This document shows positions 25,232 to 34,300 of a DNA stretch of 64,000 bases, piece after piece. Made by a program: the position numbers and the translations under genes. The notes under the pieces were generated by a model, which made no database searches, was not told the origin of the DNA, and worked only from the letters and a program-made list of their open reading frames with translations. Position 1 is the first letter of the stretch; every line of letters starts with the position of its first letter. The DNA comes from JACKHA01 sp041401985 (lineage in GTDB: Bacteria > Planctomycetota > Phycisphaerae > Phycisphaerales > UBA1924): positions 62,001 through 126,000 of the forward strand of contig JAWKTE010000002.1 of the NCBI GenBank assembly GCA_041401985.1, in the 5' to 3' direction.

Positions 25232-26587
25232 ATGATCAAGTCGCTACTCCTCGAGAACTTCCGCTGCTTCGGTGGATGGAACGAGATTCCAATTGCGCCG
25301 CTCACGCTGCTGGTAGGCGAGAATAGCGCCGGCAAGACCACATTGCTCGCCGGTGCGAAACTCGCTCAGGAAGCATTGCTTAGTCCCGAGTTCATCGACC
25401 TCAACGAGCGACCCTTCTTTCTTGGGACGTTCGATGATATTGTGTGCCGCACGAAACAAGCCAAACCGAAGACGATGTCGCTGGGGTACTCAATTTCTCT
25501 TGCTACTCGCGATGGTCACGCGGTTTCACATTCTCTGAAAGAGCCCGCCTACGTGTCAGCAAAGTATAGCGGCGCGCAAGGCGAGCCCAGGCTTGAGCAG
25601 TGGAGGATCTCTTCCGGAAAGTACGCGGTCACAATCCAGCGTGACAGTCAGCGATTCGATCGCAATGTGGCGGAAGTCACAATCGGAGAGCAAAAGATAT
25701 CAATACCGCCGGAGTCGGTGCCGCCATACATTCCGAGTTCAGTGCATTACCTCGCGCAGTTCTTGCGATTTATGTCAGAGCGAGACGGGCACCGGCAGCC
25801 GATGCTTCCTGGATTTGAACTCGCGAAGCCGCTTCGGCGTGACGATCTCCTGAATCTGGAGGCCCTGGCGTACGCATTGGATGACCCTCAGATTGACCAG
25901 CCAGTGCTCGCGAGTGCCCCTGTTCGTAGTACTCCGAAGCGGACATACGATCCGCTGACGGAGCAGCGCGATCCGGCGGGTGAACACGTTTCGGTCTTGT
26001 TGTCGCGACATTGGCCCAATCATCAGTCCAGCGACTGGTCCCATGTTGCGATTCCTCTGCTTCAGTACGCGCGGCAATCGGGGCTCTTCACTGATCTGGA
26101 AGTTGAGCGCCTCGGTAGTCAAGAGAACGCGCCTACAAACCCATTTCGAATAAAGGTGCGGTGGGATGGCGGGCCTTCGTTCAACTTGATGGACGTTGGA
26201 TTTGGTGTCGGGCAGGTCTTGCCTGTCGTCGTTGATACGCTCAGTGCCTTCGGAGGCATGTTGCTCCTGCAGCAGCCTGAAGTGCATCTGCATCCTCGCG
26301 CGCAGGCAGAGTTGGGTAGCTTCTTCGCAAGGCAAGCCGGAACCGATCGCAGCCCGATGATAATCGAGACGCACAGCGACTATCTCGTAGATAGAGTGCG
26401 GATGGAGGTTCGAGCAGGCGAGTTTGTTGGGCCGGAGCATGTGTTGATTCTGTATTTTGAGAAGAACGAGTCTGGCATTTCAGTTCATCCGATTCGTCTA
26501 GACTCGCATGGCAATCTCGTGGGTGCGCCCAGCGGCTATCGCAGGTTTTTCATGGAGGAAGAGCGACGCATCATGGGGTTGGAGTAA
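25232..26587 (+). CDS. AAA/ABC-type ATPase, DUF3696/OLD-like, candidate defence component
   Basis: A 451-residue ATPase. IKSLLLENFRCF is followed by Walker A GENSAGKTT (residues 29-37). PFFLGTFDDIV fits the family's conserved post-Walker segment. NLMDVGFGVGQVLPVV is the ABC-type signature, LLLQQPEVHLHP is Walker B with catalytic Glu (about 345-356), and IIETHSDYLVDRVRM is the switch His region (about 375-388). The C-terminus (LDSHGNLVGAPSGYRRFFMEE) resembles DUF3696 ends. Base composition is far lower in GC than the flanks (one sampled row, 25681-25740, has 31 G+C of 60). The stop TAA overlaps the next ATG by 1 nt. A role in phage defence is inferred by analogy with PARIS-type ATPase plus nuclease pairs. 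Confidence 0.85.
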   Translation: MIKSLLLENFRCFGGWNEIPIAPLTLLVGENSAGKTTLLAGAKLAQEALLSPEFIDLNERPFFLGTFDDIVCRTKQAKPKTMSLGYSISLATRDGHAVSHSLKEPAYVSAKYSGAQGEPRLEQWRISSGKYAVTIQRDSQRFDRNVAEVTIGEQKISIPPESVPPYIPSSVHYLAQFLRFMSERDGHRQPMLPGFELAKPLRRDDLLNLEALAYALDDPQIDQPVLASAPVRSTPKRTYDPLTEQRDPAGEHVSVLLSRHWPNHQSSDWSHVAIPLLQYARQSGLFTDLEVERLGSQENAPTNPFRIKVRWDGGPSFNLMDVGFGVGQVLPVVVDTLSAFGGMLLLQQPEVHLHPRAQAELGSFFARQAGTDRSPMIIETHSDYLVDRVRMEVRAGEFVGPEHVLILYFEKNESGISVHPIRLDSHGNLVGAPSGYRRFFMEEERRIMGLE

Positions 26588-27090
26588 TGTGTGTCATCAT
26601 CGATGCGAACGTGCGAGATGTGTTTTTCGGTCGCAAGACGGGATGCGCAGAGGTGGAAGTTCTTTGGCGATGGATTGACGGAGAGGGCGGAAGGATCGCT
26701 GTTGGCGGAACGGACTATATTCGGGAGATCGAACAGAATAGATCCTGCTGGAGGATGTGTTTAGAGATGGCCCGATCCGGCAAGGCGACAGTGTGTCCGT
26801 CACGAGTGGTAGATTCGCGATGCAAATTAGTTCGCGAAAGTGGTCTGGTTGATGGCACTGATGCGCATATAATCGCACTCGCAATCGAAAGTGGCGCGCG
26901 AGTGCTGTTCTCCGGCGACTATAAGTCGGGGCTTCATGCTGCGTTTCGGAACAAGGTGCTCATCGACAAACCACGAGGGTCAGTCTACCAGAATGCGGAT
27001 CACAAACATCTGCTCAAGCACTCGTCGAGTTGTGAAGCCGCCGTCCGGCGGGCATCACGGCAGTGGAAGCTATCTGATGATGGACGCTAA
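26587..27090 (+). CDS. PIN-like domain protein, probable nuclease effector of the ATPase pair
   Basis: A 167-residue protein. MCVIIDANV gives the first PIN Asp (Asp6); GGTDYIREIEQ supplies an acidic residue (Glu47); GTDAHIIALAIESGARVLFSGD supplies Asp92 and Asp111. The spacing and the strand ARVLFSGDYK fit a PIN nuclease core. LIDKPRGSVY near the C-terminus matches my memory of a family found beside DUF3696 ATPases. The start overlaps the ATPase stop (TAATG), so the two are translationally coupled. GC is low like its partner's, indicating joint transfer. A metal-dependent RNase released or activated by the ATPase is the most likely role, not shown. Not a classical VapC, as no VapB-like gene precedes it. 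Confidence 0.75.
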   Translation: MCVIIDANVRDVFFGRKTGCAEVEVLWRWIDGEGGRIAVGGTDYIREIEQNRSCWRMCLEMARSGKATVCPSRVVDSRCKLVRESGLVDGTDAHIIALAIESGARVLFSGDYKSGLHAAFRNKVLIDKPRGSVYQNADHKHLLKHSSSCEAAVRRASRQWKLSDDGR

Positions 27091-27116
27091 GTCCTGCATT
27101 TGTTGGGCAATCGACT

Positions 27117-27860
27117 ATGCCTTGGCTCTTCGACGACATCGCGGCGGCCGTGGCCCAGGGCCTGCGCCGCCGGGCCGCGATGGTGGATGCCGAGCAGGGG
27201 GTGCGGGGGCTCGAGGCGCTCGAGGAGGTGGGGCTGCACCCGGTCGTGGCCGCGGGCCTGGAGGGCGAGGGCTTCGGCGTGCTGCGCGAGCAGGGGTACC
27301 CCGGCGTGGCGGGAGCCCCGATCCGGCGCGAGCGGGAGCGGTGCGACGTGGTCGTCCTGCCGCGCGGCGGGACGCGCCTGCTCGACCCCGTGGCCCGGCG
27401 TCTGGAACGCCGGGCGGCGTCGGGGACGCTGTTCGAGTCGCACGTGGCGGCGGAGCAGGAGCGGGAGAGTGGGGGCGGCGAAGAGCCTGCCGATGGGGGC
27501 GTCGCGTGCGATGAGGCGTTGTGGCTGGAGGTCAAACTCGCGGCCCAGTACGCGTACACCGACGGCGTGCCGGGGCCGAACCCGTCGTACGTCGCGGACA
27601 TGACCGCGTTCATCGGGGACCTGGCCAAACTGGCCCGCGACCCGGTGATCCTGCACGCCGCGGCGGTGGTGGTGCTGTTCAGCGAGAGTGAGGCGACGCT
27701 GCGCCACGATCTGGGCGTGGCGGTGGAGCGGGCGCTGGCGAAGGACCTGCCGCTGGCGGCCCCGGCGGTGGAGTGCTTCCCGATGACGGACCGGATCGGG
27801 AACGCGGTGTGCGGCGTGGCGGTGGTGGGGCTGCGGAAGGCGACGGTGGTGGGGTGGTAG
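27117..27860 (+). CDS. conserved hypothetical protein, possible PD-(D/E)xK nuclease fold
   Basis: A 247-residue protein of unknown function with normal high GC for the window. Two features suggest a restriction-endonuclease-like core: RCDVVVLP (Asp77) and, about 60 residues on, LWLEVKLAAQYAY (Glu138-x-Lys140), the D...ExK layout. A hydrophobic strand (HAAAVVVLFSESEA) and a Ser/Met-rich C-terminus follow. Residues 110-130 are a Glu/Gly-rich insertion. It lies 26 bp after the lower-GC ATPase/PIN pair but differs in composition, so it probably belongs to the original chromosome. The nuclease reading is inference only. Confidence 0.55.
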   Translation: MPWLFDDIAAAVAQGLRRRAAMVDAEQGVRGLEALEEVGLHPVVAAGLEGEGFGVLREQGYPGVAGAPIRRERERCDVVVLPRGGTRLLDPVARRLERRAASGTLFESHVAAEQERESGGGEEPADGGVACDEALWLEVKLAAQYAYTDGVPGPNPSYVADMTAFIGDLAKLARDPVILHAAAVVVLFSESEATLRHDLGVAVERALAKDLPLAAPAVECFPMTDRIGNAVCGVAVVGLRKATVVGW

Positions 27861-27884
27861 GGGCGTGGCCGGTCGGGCCTCCGA

Positions 27885-27890
27885 TATACT
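27885..27890 (+). promoter_or_regulatory. candidate -10 box TATACT, leaderless type
   Basis: TATACT ends 7 nt before the ATG of the DUF433 gene. The closest to consensus of the leaderless-type boxes, together with 44986-44991. Confidence 0.45.
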
Positions 27891-27897
27891 GCGCGGC

Positions 27898-28122
27898 ATG
27901 GACTACCGCCAGATCATCACGGTCGAGCCGGGCAAGCGTGGCGGGAGGCCCTGTATCCGTGGGATGCGGATCACGGTGGGCGACGTGCTCGGGTGGCTGG
28001 CGGCGGGGATGACGCGCGAGCAGATCCGGGACGACTTTCCCGAGATCACGGATGAGGACATCACGGCCGCGCTGGCGTTCGCGGCCGACTTCACGAGCGG
28101 CGGGTGGAGGATGTCGGCGTGA
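27898..28122 (+). CDS. DUF433 domain protein, probable antitoxin
   Basis: A 74-residue DUF433 protein: the family core GGRPCIRGMRITVGDVLGWLAAGMT and DFPEITDEDITAALAFAADF is complete, and contains a predicted winged/helix-turn-helix DNA-binding segment. DUF433 proteins are antitoxins usually followed by a PIN-like DUF5615 toxin. Here the stop TGA overlaps a GTG (GTGA) that opens such a toxin, but the toxin frame stops after 15 codons (28119-28166). So the antitoxin appears to be an orphan. Confidence 0.85.
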   Translation: MDYRQIITVEPGKRGGRPCIRGMRITVGDVLGWLAAGMTREQIRDDFPEITDEDITAALAFAADFTSGGWRMSA

Positions 28123-28166
28123 GACTGCTGCTGGACCAGCCGCTGTCGCGGCGGCTGGTGGGGTAG
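28119..28166 (+). pseudogene. remnant of DUF5615 PIN-like toxin
   Basis: GTG at 28119 overlaps the DUF433 stop. The translation VRLLLDQPLSRRLVG then TAG matches the start of DUF5615 toxins (typically MRxLLDENLSxRLV). The catalytic-type DEN is DQP here and nothing recognisable follows; a hairpin repeat begins 19 nt after the stop. Confidence 0.65.
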
Positions 28167-28184
28167 GTGGTGCGTATGGAATAA

Positions 28185-28212
28185 GACCGGGGCGGGGACG
28201 CCCCGGCTCGCG
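28185..28212. repeat. GACC-hairpin-CTCGCG repeat (CCGGGGCG-GGGA-CGCCCCGG)
   Basis: A perfect 8-bp stem closed by a GGGA (GNRA-type) loop, flanked by GA and CTCGCG. One of at least eleven copies in the window. A degenerate relative (CCGGGGCGTCCC) follows at about 28228-28240. Confidence 0.8.
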
Positions 28213-28298
28213 CGCGTGGGGCGTGATGCCGGGGCGTCCCTCAACCCGCACTACGATGCCCCGTCCCCGCTCGCACGCCCCACCTCGCGGAGTGATCC

Positions 28299-29966
28299 AT
28301 GGACTCAGGCACGACGGACTCTGGCCAGGCGGCTGCTGGCGCGCCCCGCAAGCCGATGTCGAAGTGGGTGCTGACCGGGATCCTGGTGGCGCCGGTGCTG
28401 GTGGTGGCGGCCCTGCTGTACCTGATACAGGGGTCGATCAACAGCGGGACGCGGCTCGCCGCGCCGGCGGTGGGGGCCGGGGCGGGGCGGACGGGGATGG
28501 CCAACGAGTACATGGGCCAGGACCCGCCGTCGGATCCGAACACGCCGGCGAGTGAGCCCGCGGCCGACCCCAACGAGCCGGCGTCGGCGGGCGGCGCGCC
28601 CGACGATCCGAACACGCCGGTGTCGGTGGCGACCAGCGAGGGTGGCGGCGAGAGCGGCTCGCCGGGCGAGCCGACGGGCGACCAAACTGGCGAGCAGATT
28701 GTCGAGCAGGGCGGCGGGCAGCCCGCGGCCCAACCAAGCACGACGCCGACCACAGCCTCCGCCGACCTCGTCCGCCCCGAGACCCTCCCCCAGGGCTTCG
28801 TGCTGGTCGTCGACGACGTGACCCGCCAGGCGTCCGACGCCGAGCCGATATACCTGGCCTCGTCCTGGAACGGCTGGGACCCGATGGACCCGGCCCGCCA
28901 ACTCGAGCGCCGCAGCGACGGGAAATGGCAGATCGTGCTGACCCCGCCCGAGGCCGACGCCGCGTCGATCGCTTTCAAGTTCACGATGGGCGGGTGGGAC
29001 CGCGAGGAACTCAACGCCGACGGCGAGGCGGTCGCCAACCGCCTGCTCGAGCCGGTCGACCGCACGCGTCTGGCCCCCGGCGAGCGGCCCGTGATCGCGC
29101 TGGCGGTGACGCGGTTCCGCACGCCGGCGGAGGCCAGGGCGCCGCGCTCCGAGGTCGAGCGTCCGATCGAGGCGACGGGCACGGTCGTGCGACTGGAACT
29201 CGTCGGCGGAGCCGGGCGGGCGGCGGGCACGGTCCGCAACGCCCAGGTCTGGCTGCCGCCGGGCTACGCCGACCCGGCCAACGCGCAGCGTCGCTACCCC
29301 GTGCTGTACATGCTCGACGGGCAGAACCTGTTCCAGACCCCGCCCGGGGGCTTCGGGGAGTGGCAGGCCGACGAGACGGCCACGCGCCTGATCGAGGAGG
29401 GGCGGATCGAGCCGCTGATCATCGTCGGCATCCCGCACGCCGGGCTGTACCGGTCGGACGAGTACCTGCCGTTCTCGTGGATCCCCAACGCGGACGCGTC
29501 GGGGGCGGCGTTCGAGGCGTGGCTGCTGGGGCACGTGATGCCGCGGGTCGAGCGGGCCTTCCGCGTGCGGACCGGTCCGGAGCACACGGGCATCGGCGGG
29601 GCGTCGCTGGGCGGGGTGATGAGCGTGTTCATCGGCACGCGCCACCCGGACGTGTTCGGGCGGATGCTGGCCGAGAGCGTCTCGACGATGGGCGGCCCCA
29701 CGGGCGAGTTCAGCATGTTCGTGAACGGGCGCGAGGAGTGGCCGCGCCGGGTGTTCATCGGCATGGGCGGGCGTGAAGCCCGCGAGATCGCGTCGACGGA
29801 CAACGATGGGTACGTGGAGTGGGCCCGGTCGCTGGAGCGTCGGGCGCTGGCGACTTCGACGCCGCCGGAGGTGAGAATCCTGGTGGTGCCCGAGCACGCG
29901 CACAACGAGGAGGCATGGGCGGCGCGGCTGCCCGAGGCGCTGGAGTTCCTGTTTCCGGTGCCGTAG
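28299..29966 (+). CDS. membrane-anchored esterase with N-terminal Ig/CBM-like domain
   Basis: A 555-residue type II membrane protein. Residues 1-20 are cytoplasmic, 21-45 a membrane helix, then a Pro/Asn/Glu-rich linker with repeated DPNTPxS units (about 75-150). PIYLASSWNGWDPMDP...FKFTMGGWDREELNADGE (about 185-250) resembles the starch-binding/isoamylase N-domain found before esterases. The catalytic domain is esterase D/enterochelin-esterase type (alpha/beta hydrolase): YPVLYMLDGQNLF, PLIIVGIPHAG, the nucleophile in GIGGASLGGVMS, and a C-terminal His in VPEHAHNEEAW. The substrate is unknown. AGTGATCC before the ATG gives a weak ribosome site. Confidence 0.8.
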   Translation: MDSGTTDSGQAAAGAPRKPMSKWVLTGILVAPVLVVAALLYLIQGSINSGTRLAAPAVGAGAGRTGMANEYMGQDPPSDPNTPASEPAADPNEPASAGGAPDDPNTPVSVATSEGGGESGSPGEPTGDQTGEQIVEQGGGQPAAQPSTTPTTASADLVRPETLPQGFVLVVDDVTRQASDAEPIYLASSWNGWDPMDPARQLERRSDGKWQIVLTPPEADAASIAFKFTMGGWDREELNADGEAVANRLLEPVDRTRLAPGERPVIALAVTRFRTPAEARAPRSEVERPIEATGTVVRLELVGGAGRAAGTVRNAQVWLPPGYADPANAQRRYPVLYMLDGQNLFQTPPGGFGEWQADETATRLIEEGRIEPLIIVGIPHAGLYRSDEYLPFSWIPNADASGAAFEAWLLGHVMPRVERAFRVRTGPEHTGIGGASLGGVMSVFIGTRHPDVFGRMLAESVSTMGGPTGEFSMFVNGREEWPRRVFIGMGGREAREIASTDNDGYVEWARSLERRALATSTPPEVRILVVPEHAHNEEAWAARLPEALEFLFPVP

Positions 29967-30026
29967 TGCGCGGGCGTCAGTCGCCGCAGACGCCCGGGCC
30001 AACATCACACGAGCGGGGGACTCGGC

Positions 30027-31226
30027 ATGTGGCTGATCACGCTCGTGGTCTTCGGCCCGCCGCTGCTGATGTGGCTCGTGGTGTTCGTCGGGCTGACGCA
30101 GTGCTTCGGACCGGGGCCGCTGCGTCGGTGCGGGCGACGCCGATTCCCGTGGCCGACTCGGCTCAGCCCGTTCAATCGCGGCGACGTTCGGCTCGCACGC
30201 CGCGTGACGCTGCGTCTGCGGGTGCTGGAGCGTGTGCCGTGGGCCCGCCAGCGGTTGGTCTACTGGCGGGTGCGCCGGTTCCCGGATTCGGAGTTTCGGC
30301 GGTCGGTGTGGTCGTCGGCGGCGATCACGGTGCTCATCGGGGTGGTCGGGTATAGCGCGGTGATCGGGTGCGGGCGGACAGTGCTCCGCGATGTGTTCAT
30401 CGATGAGGTGCCGCGGGCGCTGCGGGACACGTGGATCGACTATCTGATCGTCCTGCAGGGGCTGGTGTATGTGCTCCCGGGGCTCTTGGCCGTGTTCGCC
30501 GGTGTCGCGGCCCAACGCGCCTCGATCCGCGAGGCGATTGTGCGCTACGTGACGAACAGGCCGAAGACCTGCGAGCGGTGCCGCTATCCGCTGGACGAGT
30601 CTGCGGCGAAGGACCACACGCTGCGTTGCCCGGAGTGCGGCCTGCGCCACGACCTGCGCGTCCGGGGCCTGCCCAAGGCCCCGACGCCGGAGCGGATCCG
30701 ACCCGCCGAGGACGGTCCGACGCTGTGCGGCGTCAAGCGTGCCGCCCGCCTGACAAGCGGCGTCAACATCCCCGGAGTCCACGACGCCGACGGTCACGCC
30801 CGCTTCGTCGACTTCGCGCTCATGCGTGCTCGATACGAGATCCGGTTCTCGCGCCTTGCGACGGCGGCGCTGGCGATCGGCCTGGCGGTGGTCGTCTCCA
30901 GAGCACTCTGGCCGTGGGTCGTGGGCGTGATGGGCGACACCCGCCAGCCGGTCTCGTGGTGGGCCCAGGCGGTCAGCATGGGGATCGCCGCGCTCGGCCC
31001 GATCCAGGGGCTGCTCGCGTGGCTGTGGCTCGACGGGCTCCTGCTGCGGGCGGTGGTGAAGCGCGCGGCCCGCCGCCGCATTGCCCGCCATCGATGCCGG
31101 CGGTGCCGGTACGACCTGGGCGGACTCGCACCGGGCGGCAACGGCCTTGTGACGTGCCCCGAGTGCGGGCACGAGTCGCTGCCGGAGGGAACCGAGCCTC
31201 GGGTCATCTCGGAGCGGCAATTGTGA
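30027..31226 (+). CDS. membrane protein with two zinc ribbons
   Basis: A 399-residue protein of unknown function. Hydrophobic segments lie at about 1-25, 95-115, 140-165, 270-300 and 315-345. A zinc ribbon between the membrane parts reads CERCRYPLD...LRCPECG (about 185-210), and a second at the C-terminus reads CRRCRYDLGGLAPGG..TCPECG (about 360-385). The CxxCxYDLxG...CPECG form is widespread in planctomycete membrane proteins. No enzyme motif is seen. GGGGGA about 8 nt upstream supports ATG 30027. The two halves look like an internal duplication of TM pair plus ribbon. Confidence 0.65.
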   Translation: MWLITLVVFGPPLLMWLVVFVGLTQCFGPGPLRRCGRRRFPWPTRLSPFNRGDVRLARRVTLRLRVLERVPWARQRLVYWRVRRFPDSEFRRSVWSSAAITVLIGVVGYSAVIGCGRTVLRDVFIDEVPRALRDTWIDYLIVLQGLVYVLPGLLAVFAGVAAQRASIREAIVRYVTNRPKTCERCRYPLDESAAKDHTLRCPECGLRHDLRVRGLPKAPTPERIRPAEDGPTLCGVKRAARLTSGVNIPGVHDADGHARFVDFALMRARYEIRFSRLATAALAIGLAVVVSRALWPWVVGVMGDTRQPVSWWAQAVSMGIAALGPIQGLLAWLWLDGLLLRAVVKRAARRRIARHRCRRCRYDLGGLAPGGNGLVTCPECGHESLPEGTEPRVISERQL

Positions 31227-31257
31227 GATCGCGTCGCGCCTTCGCCTATGACTGATC

Positions 31258-31285
31258 GACCGGGGCGGGGACGCCCCGGCTCGCG
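31258..31285. repeat. GACC-hairpin-CTCGCG repeat copy
   Basis: Identical over 28 nt to the copy at 28185-28212. It lies 32 nt after the zinc-ribbon protein gene and 60 nt before the LptC/A-like gene, in the same orientation as the first copy. Confidence 0.8.
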
Positions 31286-31344
31286 GGTTTCCGCCAGCCC
31301 GCGCTCGCGGCTCTCTTGGTCCGAAACCGCGCCAACGATTGACC

Positions 31345-34300
31345 ATGCCCCAGCACACCACGGCCAACGGACGGCAATCGGGCGGCTCGCGGCGGAAGAA
31401 GAAGCGGCGCTCCAGCCCCATCGTTCCCGCGATGGTGCTGCTGTCGATGGCGGGCACCGCAACGGTCGTGGGCTGGGTGCTGTTCTCGGGGAGTCGGCTC
31501 GACGATGGGCCGCTCGATCAGCCGCCGAGCGACGCCCCGGACGTGCGGGCCATCGGCGCGGGCGGGCAGGGGCAGGTGGTGCTGCGCAGCCGCGAGACGG
31601 GGCGGCAGGAAGCGCTGATCCAGTACGAGACGTGGGACCCCGAGGGCCAGGGGTGGTACGTCGCGACGGACCTGAGCGCGTGGGTCTACCTCAAGAGCGG
31701 CGAGTACGTGCACCTGCGGGCCGATCGGGCCCGGTTCTATGCACCGGAGGAGGATCGCCCGCGCTCCGGCGTGCTGACCGGCAACGTCGTGGCCCGCGTG
31801 TTCGACGCGGCCGCGGCACGCCCCTCGCCCGACGACCCGTTCGCGATCGAGATGCGGGCCGAGGCCGTGTCGTTCGACACGGAGTTCGGGCGTGTCGGCT
31901 CGGACCGCCCGGTGGCGATCGACATGCCCAGGCACGGCATCGAGTTCCGCTCGCACGATCTGCGGGTGGTGATCAACCAGGTGGCCGAGCGGATCGAACT
32001 GCTGGAGGTTGCCCGCGGCGAGCGGATCACCTACACGCCGGTGGCACGCGGAGGCGAGATGCCCGCGGCCCGCGGCGGCACTCGTGCGGGTGGTGGGGCG
32101 GCGATGGTGCCGGTGGCGTTCGGACAGGAGCGGCCCGGTGCGACGCCGCAGCCAACGCAGGGCGCAGGTCCGACGCGCGGCGGCGCGTCAAACCCGTCGG
32201 CACCCGCGAGCGGGGCCAGTGGCGGGCAAGCCGGACGCCGCGGCGACGACCGCACGCCCGATGTGCCGCCCGTGTTCTACGCGGCCCGCTTCCAGGAGAA
32301 CGTGCGTCTGACCCAGGGCGACGTGTCCGCTGCTGGCGGCGTGCTCGATGTCTGGGCGCGGACCGTCGACGGGCGTCTGCCCGACGGGGCCATCAGGCGC
32401 GGCGAGCCGACAGCGTCGGCGGACGGTGGTTTCGGCCCCGGTGGCCCGCTGGTCCGCGGTGTTGAGCAAGCGCTCGCGTCGCTCGCGGTCGCGGCGGGTG
32501 ATCGCCAGTGGCCTCCGCGGATTCGGCGAGCCTTGCAGGATGGCGAAGCGCCGGCCGTCGGGCCCGGCGTGACAACCGGTGGCCAGACGCCCGAGGCTCA
32601 GACCGTTCCCCCGCCGGCGGACGAGCCGACCGCGACCGGTGCCGACCCCGATTCCAACGCGGGCATCAGTGCCGACGCCGACCTGCAGGGCGCGCTCACC
32701 GGCGACGTGCCCATGACGCTCCTTTGGGACGGTCCCCTGGTCATGCGGGCCCAGGATGCCGCGCCGGTCGAACTCCGGCGCGACGACGTCGCGGCCCGAC
32801 TCACCGGCGGGAGCGCGGGCGGCGTCACCCTGCGCGACGCCTCGCGCGGCTCCGACGGCACCTGCGCCTCGCTCGAGTACGGCTTCACGACGCAGGATGT
32901 GGTCATCGCCGGCGTCGGGCCCACGGGCGTGGTGCTGGCGATGCGCGATGGCAGCGACGCCGACGGGAGCGACGCGCCGACCGCATCGGGCGGCGAAGGC
33001 GTCGGCGAGGAAGAACGCGGCACCACAGTCTCCGATCCCTCCGGCACCCTCCGAGCCAGCCGCGTCGAGTACTCGATGGCCACCGGCGTCGGGCGTGTGC
33101 CCGGCGCGGGCACGCTCGAAGGCCGCGGCTTCCAGCGCGTGTCGTTCAGCGACCAGATGGACATCCTGGGCGCGATCGGCCAGGGCGGCGGCATCTCGTC
33201 GATCGAGGAGGTCGTGTTCCGCGGCAACGTGGTGGGCGAGGACGAGGACTCCGCGTTCGAGTCTCAGTTCGCCCAGGCGGTGTTCGCGCCGGACGCCCAG
33301 GGGCGTGCCGTGCTGTCGTCGGTGTTCCTGGACGAGCGGGTGCGTGTCCGCGGGCCGGGGGGCGAGCGACTCGCGGCATCCTCGTTCCGCAGCGAGTTCG
33401 AGGCCGATGGCCGGGGCGATTCCCAGCCGCGCTGGTTCGAGGCCGAGGGGGCGAGCGGCGCGCCGGTCATCGCGACCAGACCCGGTGATCGACTGGAGGC
33501 TCGGCGAGTCGAGGGCACGCTGGGCAGCGATGAGGCCGGGCAGCAGTCGCTCCAGACCTTTGAGGCCCAGGGCGCGGTGAGCCTGCGCAGCCGCGAGCAG
33601 GGCGTCGAGATCAGCGGCGCGACCGTTCGCGGCGACGTGCCGGCCCAGCAACTCGAGGTCGACGGCACGCCCGAGCGGTGGGCCCGCGTCCGGCGCGGGC
33701 CGACGATGGTCGAGGGCGAGCGGGTGCGCCTCTCAGGCGAGCCTCGCTACGCCCATGTCTACGGCCCCGGCGGCCTGACGCACGACAGCCCCGCGGCGTC
33801 GAGCCAAGCCGCGTCGCGGTTCCGGGCCGAGTGGGGCCGGGCGATGACGTTCGAGAGCGTCACGGGCCAGGTGCGGGCCGAGGGCGGCGCGACGGCTCGT
33901 CTGACCGAGGGCTCGCTGCGCTCGGACACGATCGCGGGACAGGTGATCGAGGCGTGGCTCGAGCCGGAGGCGGCCACGGTTGGAACGATCGCGGCCGCGC
34001 CGACAGGCGATGACGGCCGGAGCGGCGGCACAAATGGCGTCGATCTCAGCGGCTTCGATCTCGATGGTGCGGGAGCGGGAGACCGCAGGCTGCTGCGGAT
34101 CGTCGCGCTCGGGTCGGGCGAGGCGTCGGGTGGCGAAGGCGGCGAACCGGTGGAGCAAGGTGCGGGCGAGCCGGGCGCGAGCGCGTCGCCCGCGCTTCTG
34201 GCCACGATCGAACTCCGGCGCTACGCCGCACCAACCACGGCCTCGGCGTCCGACGCCCCGGTCGAGCCGACGCTGACTCAACTGCTGTATGTCGAGGGCC

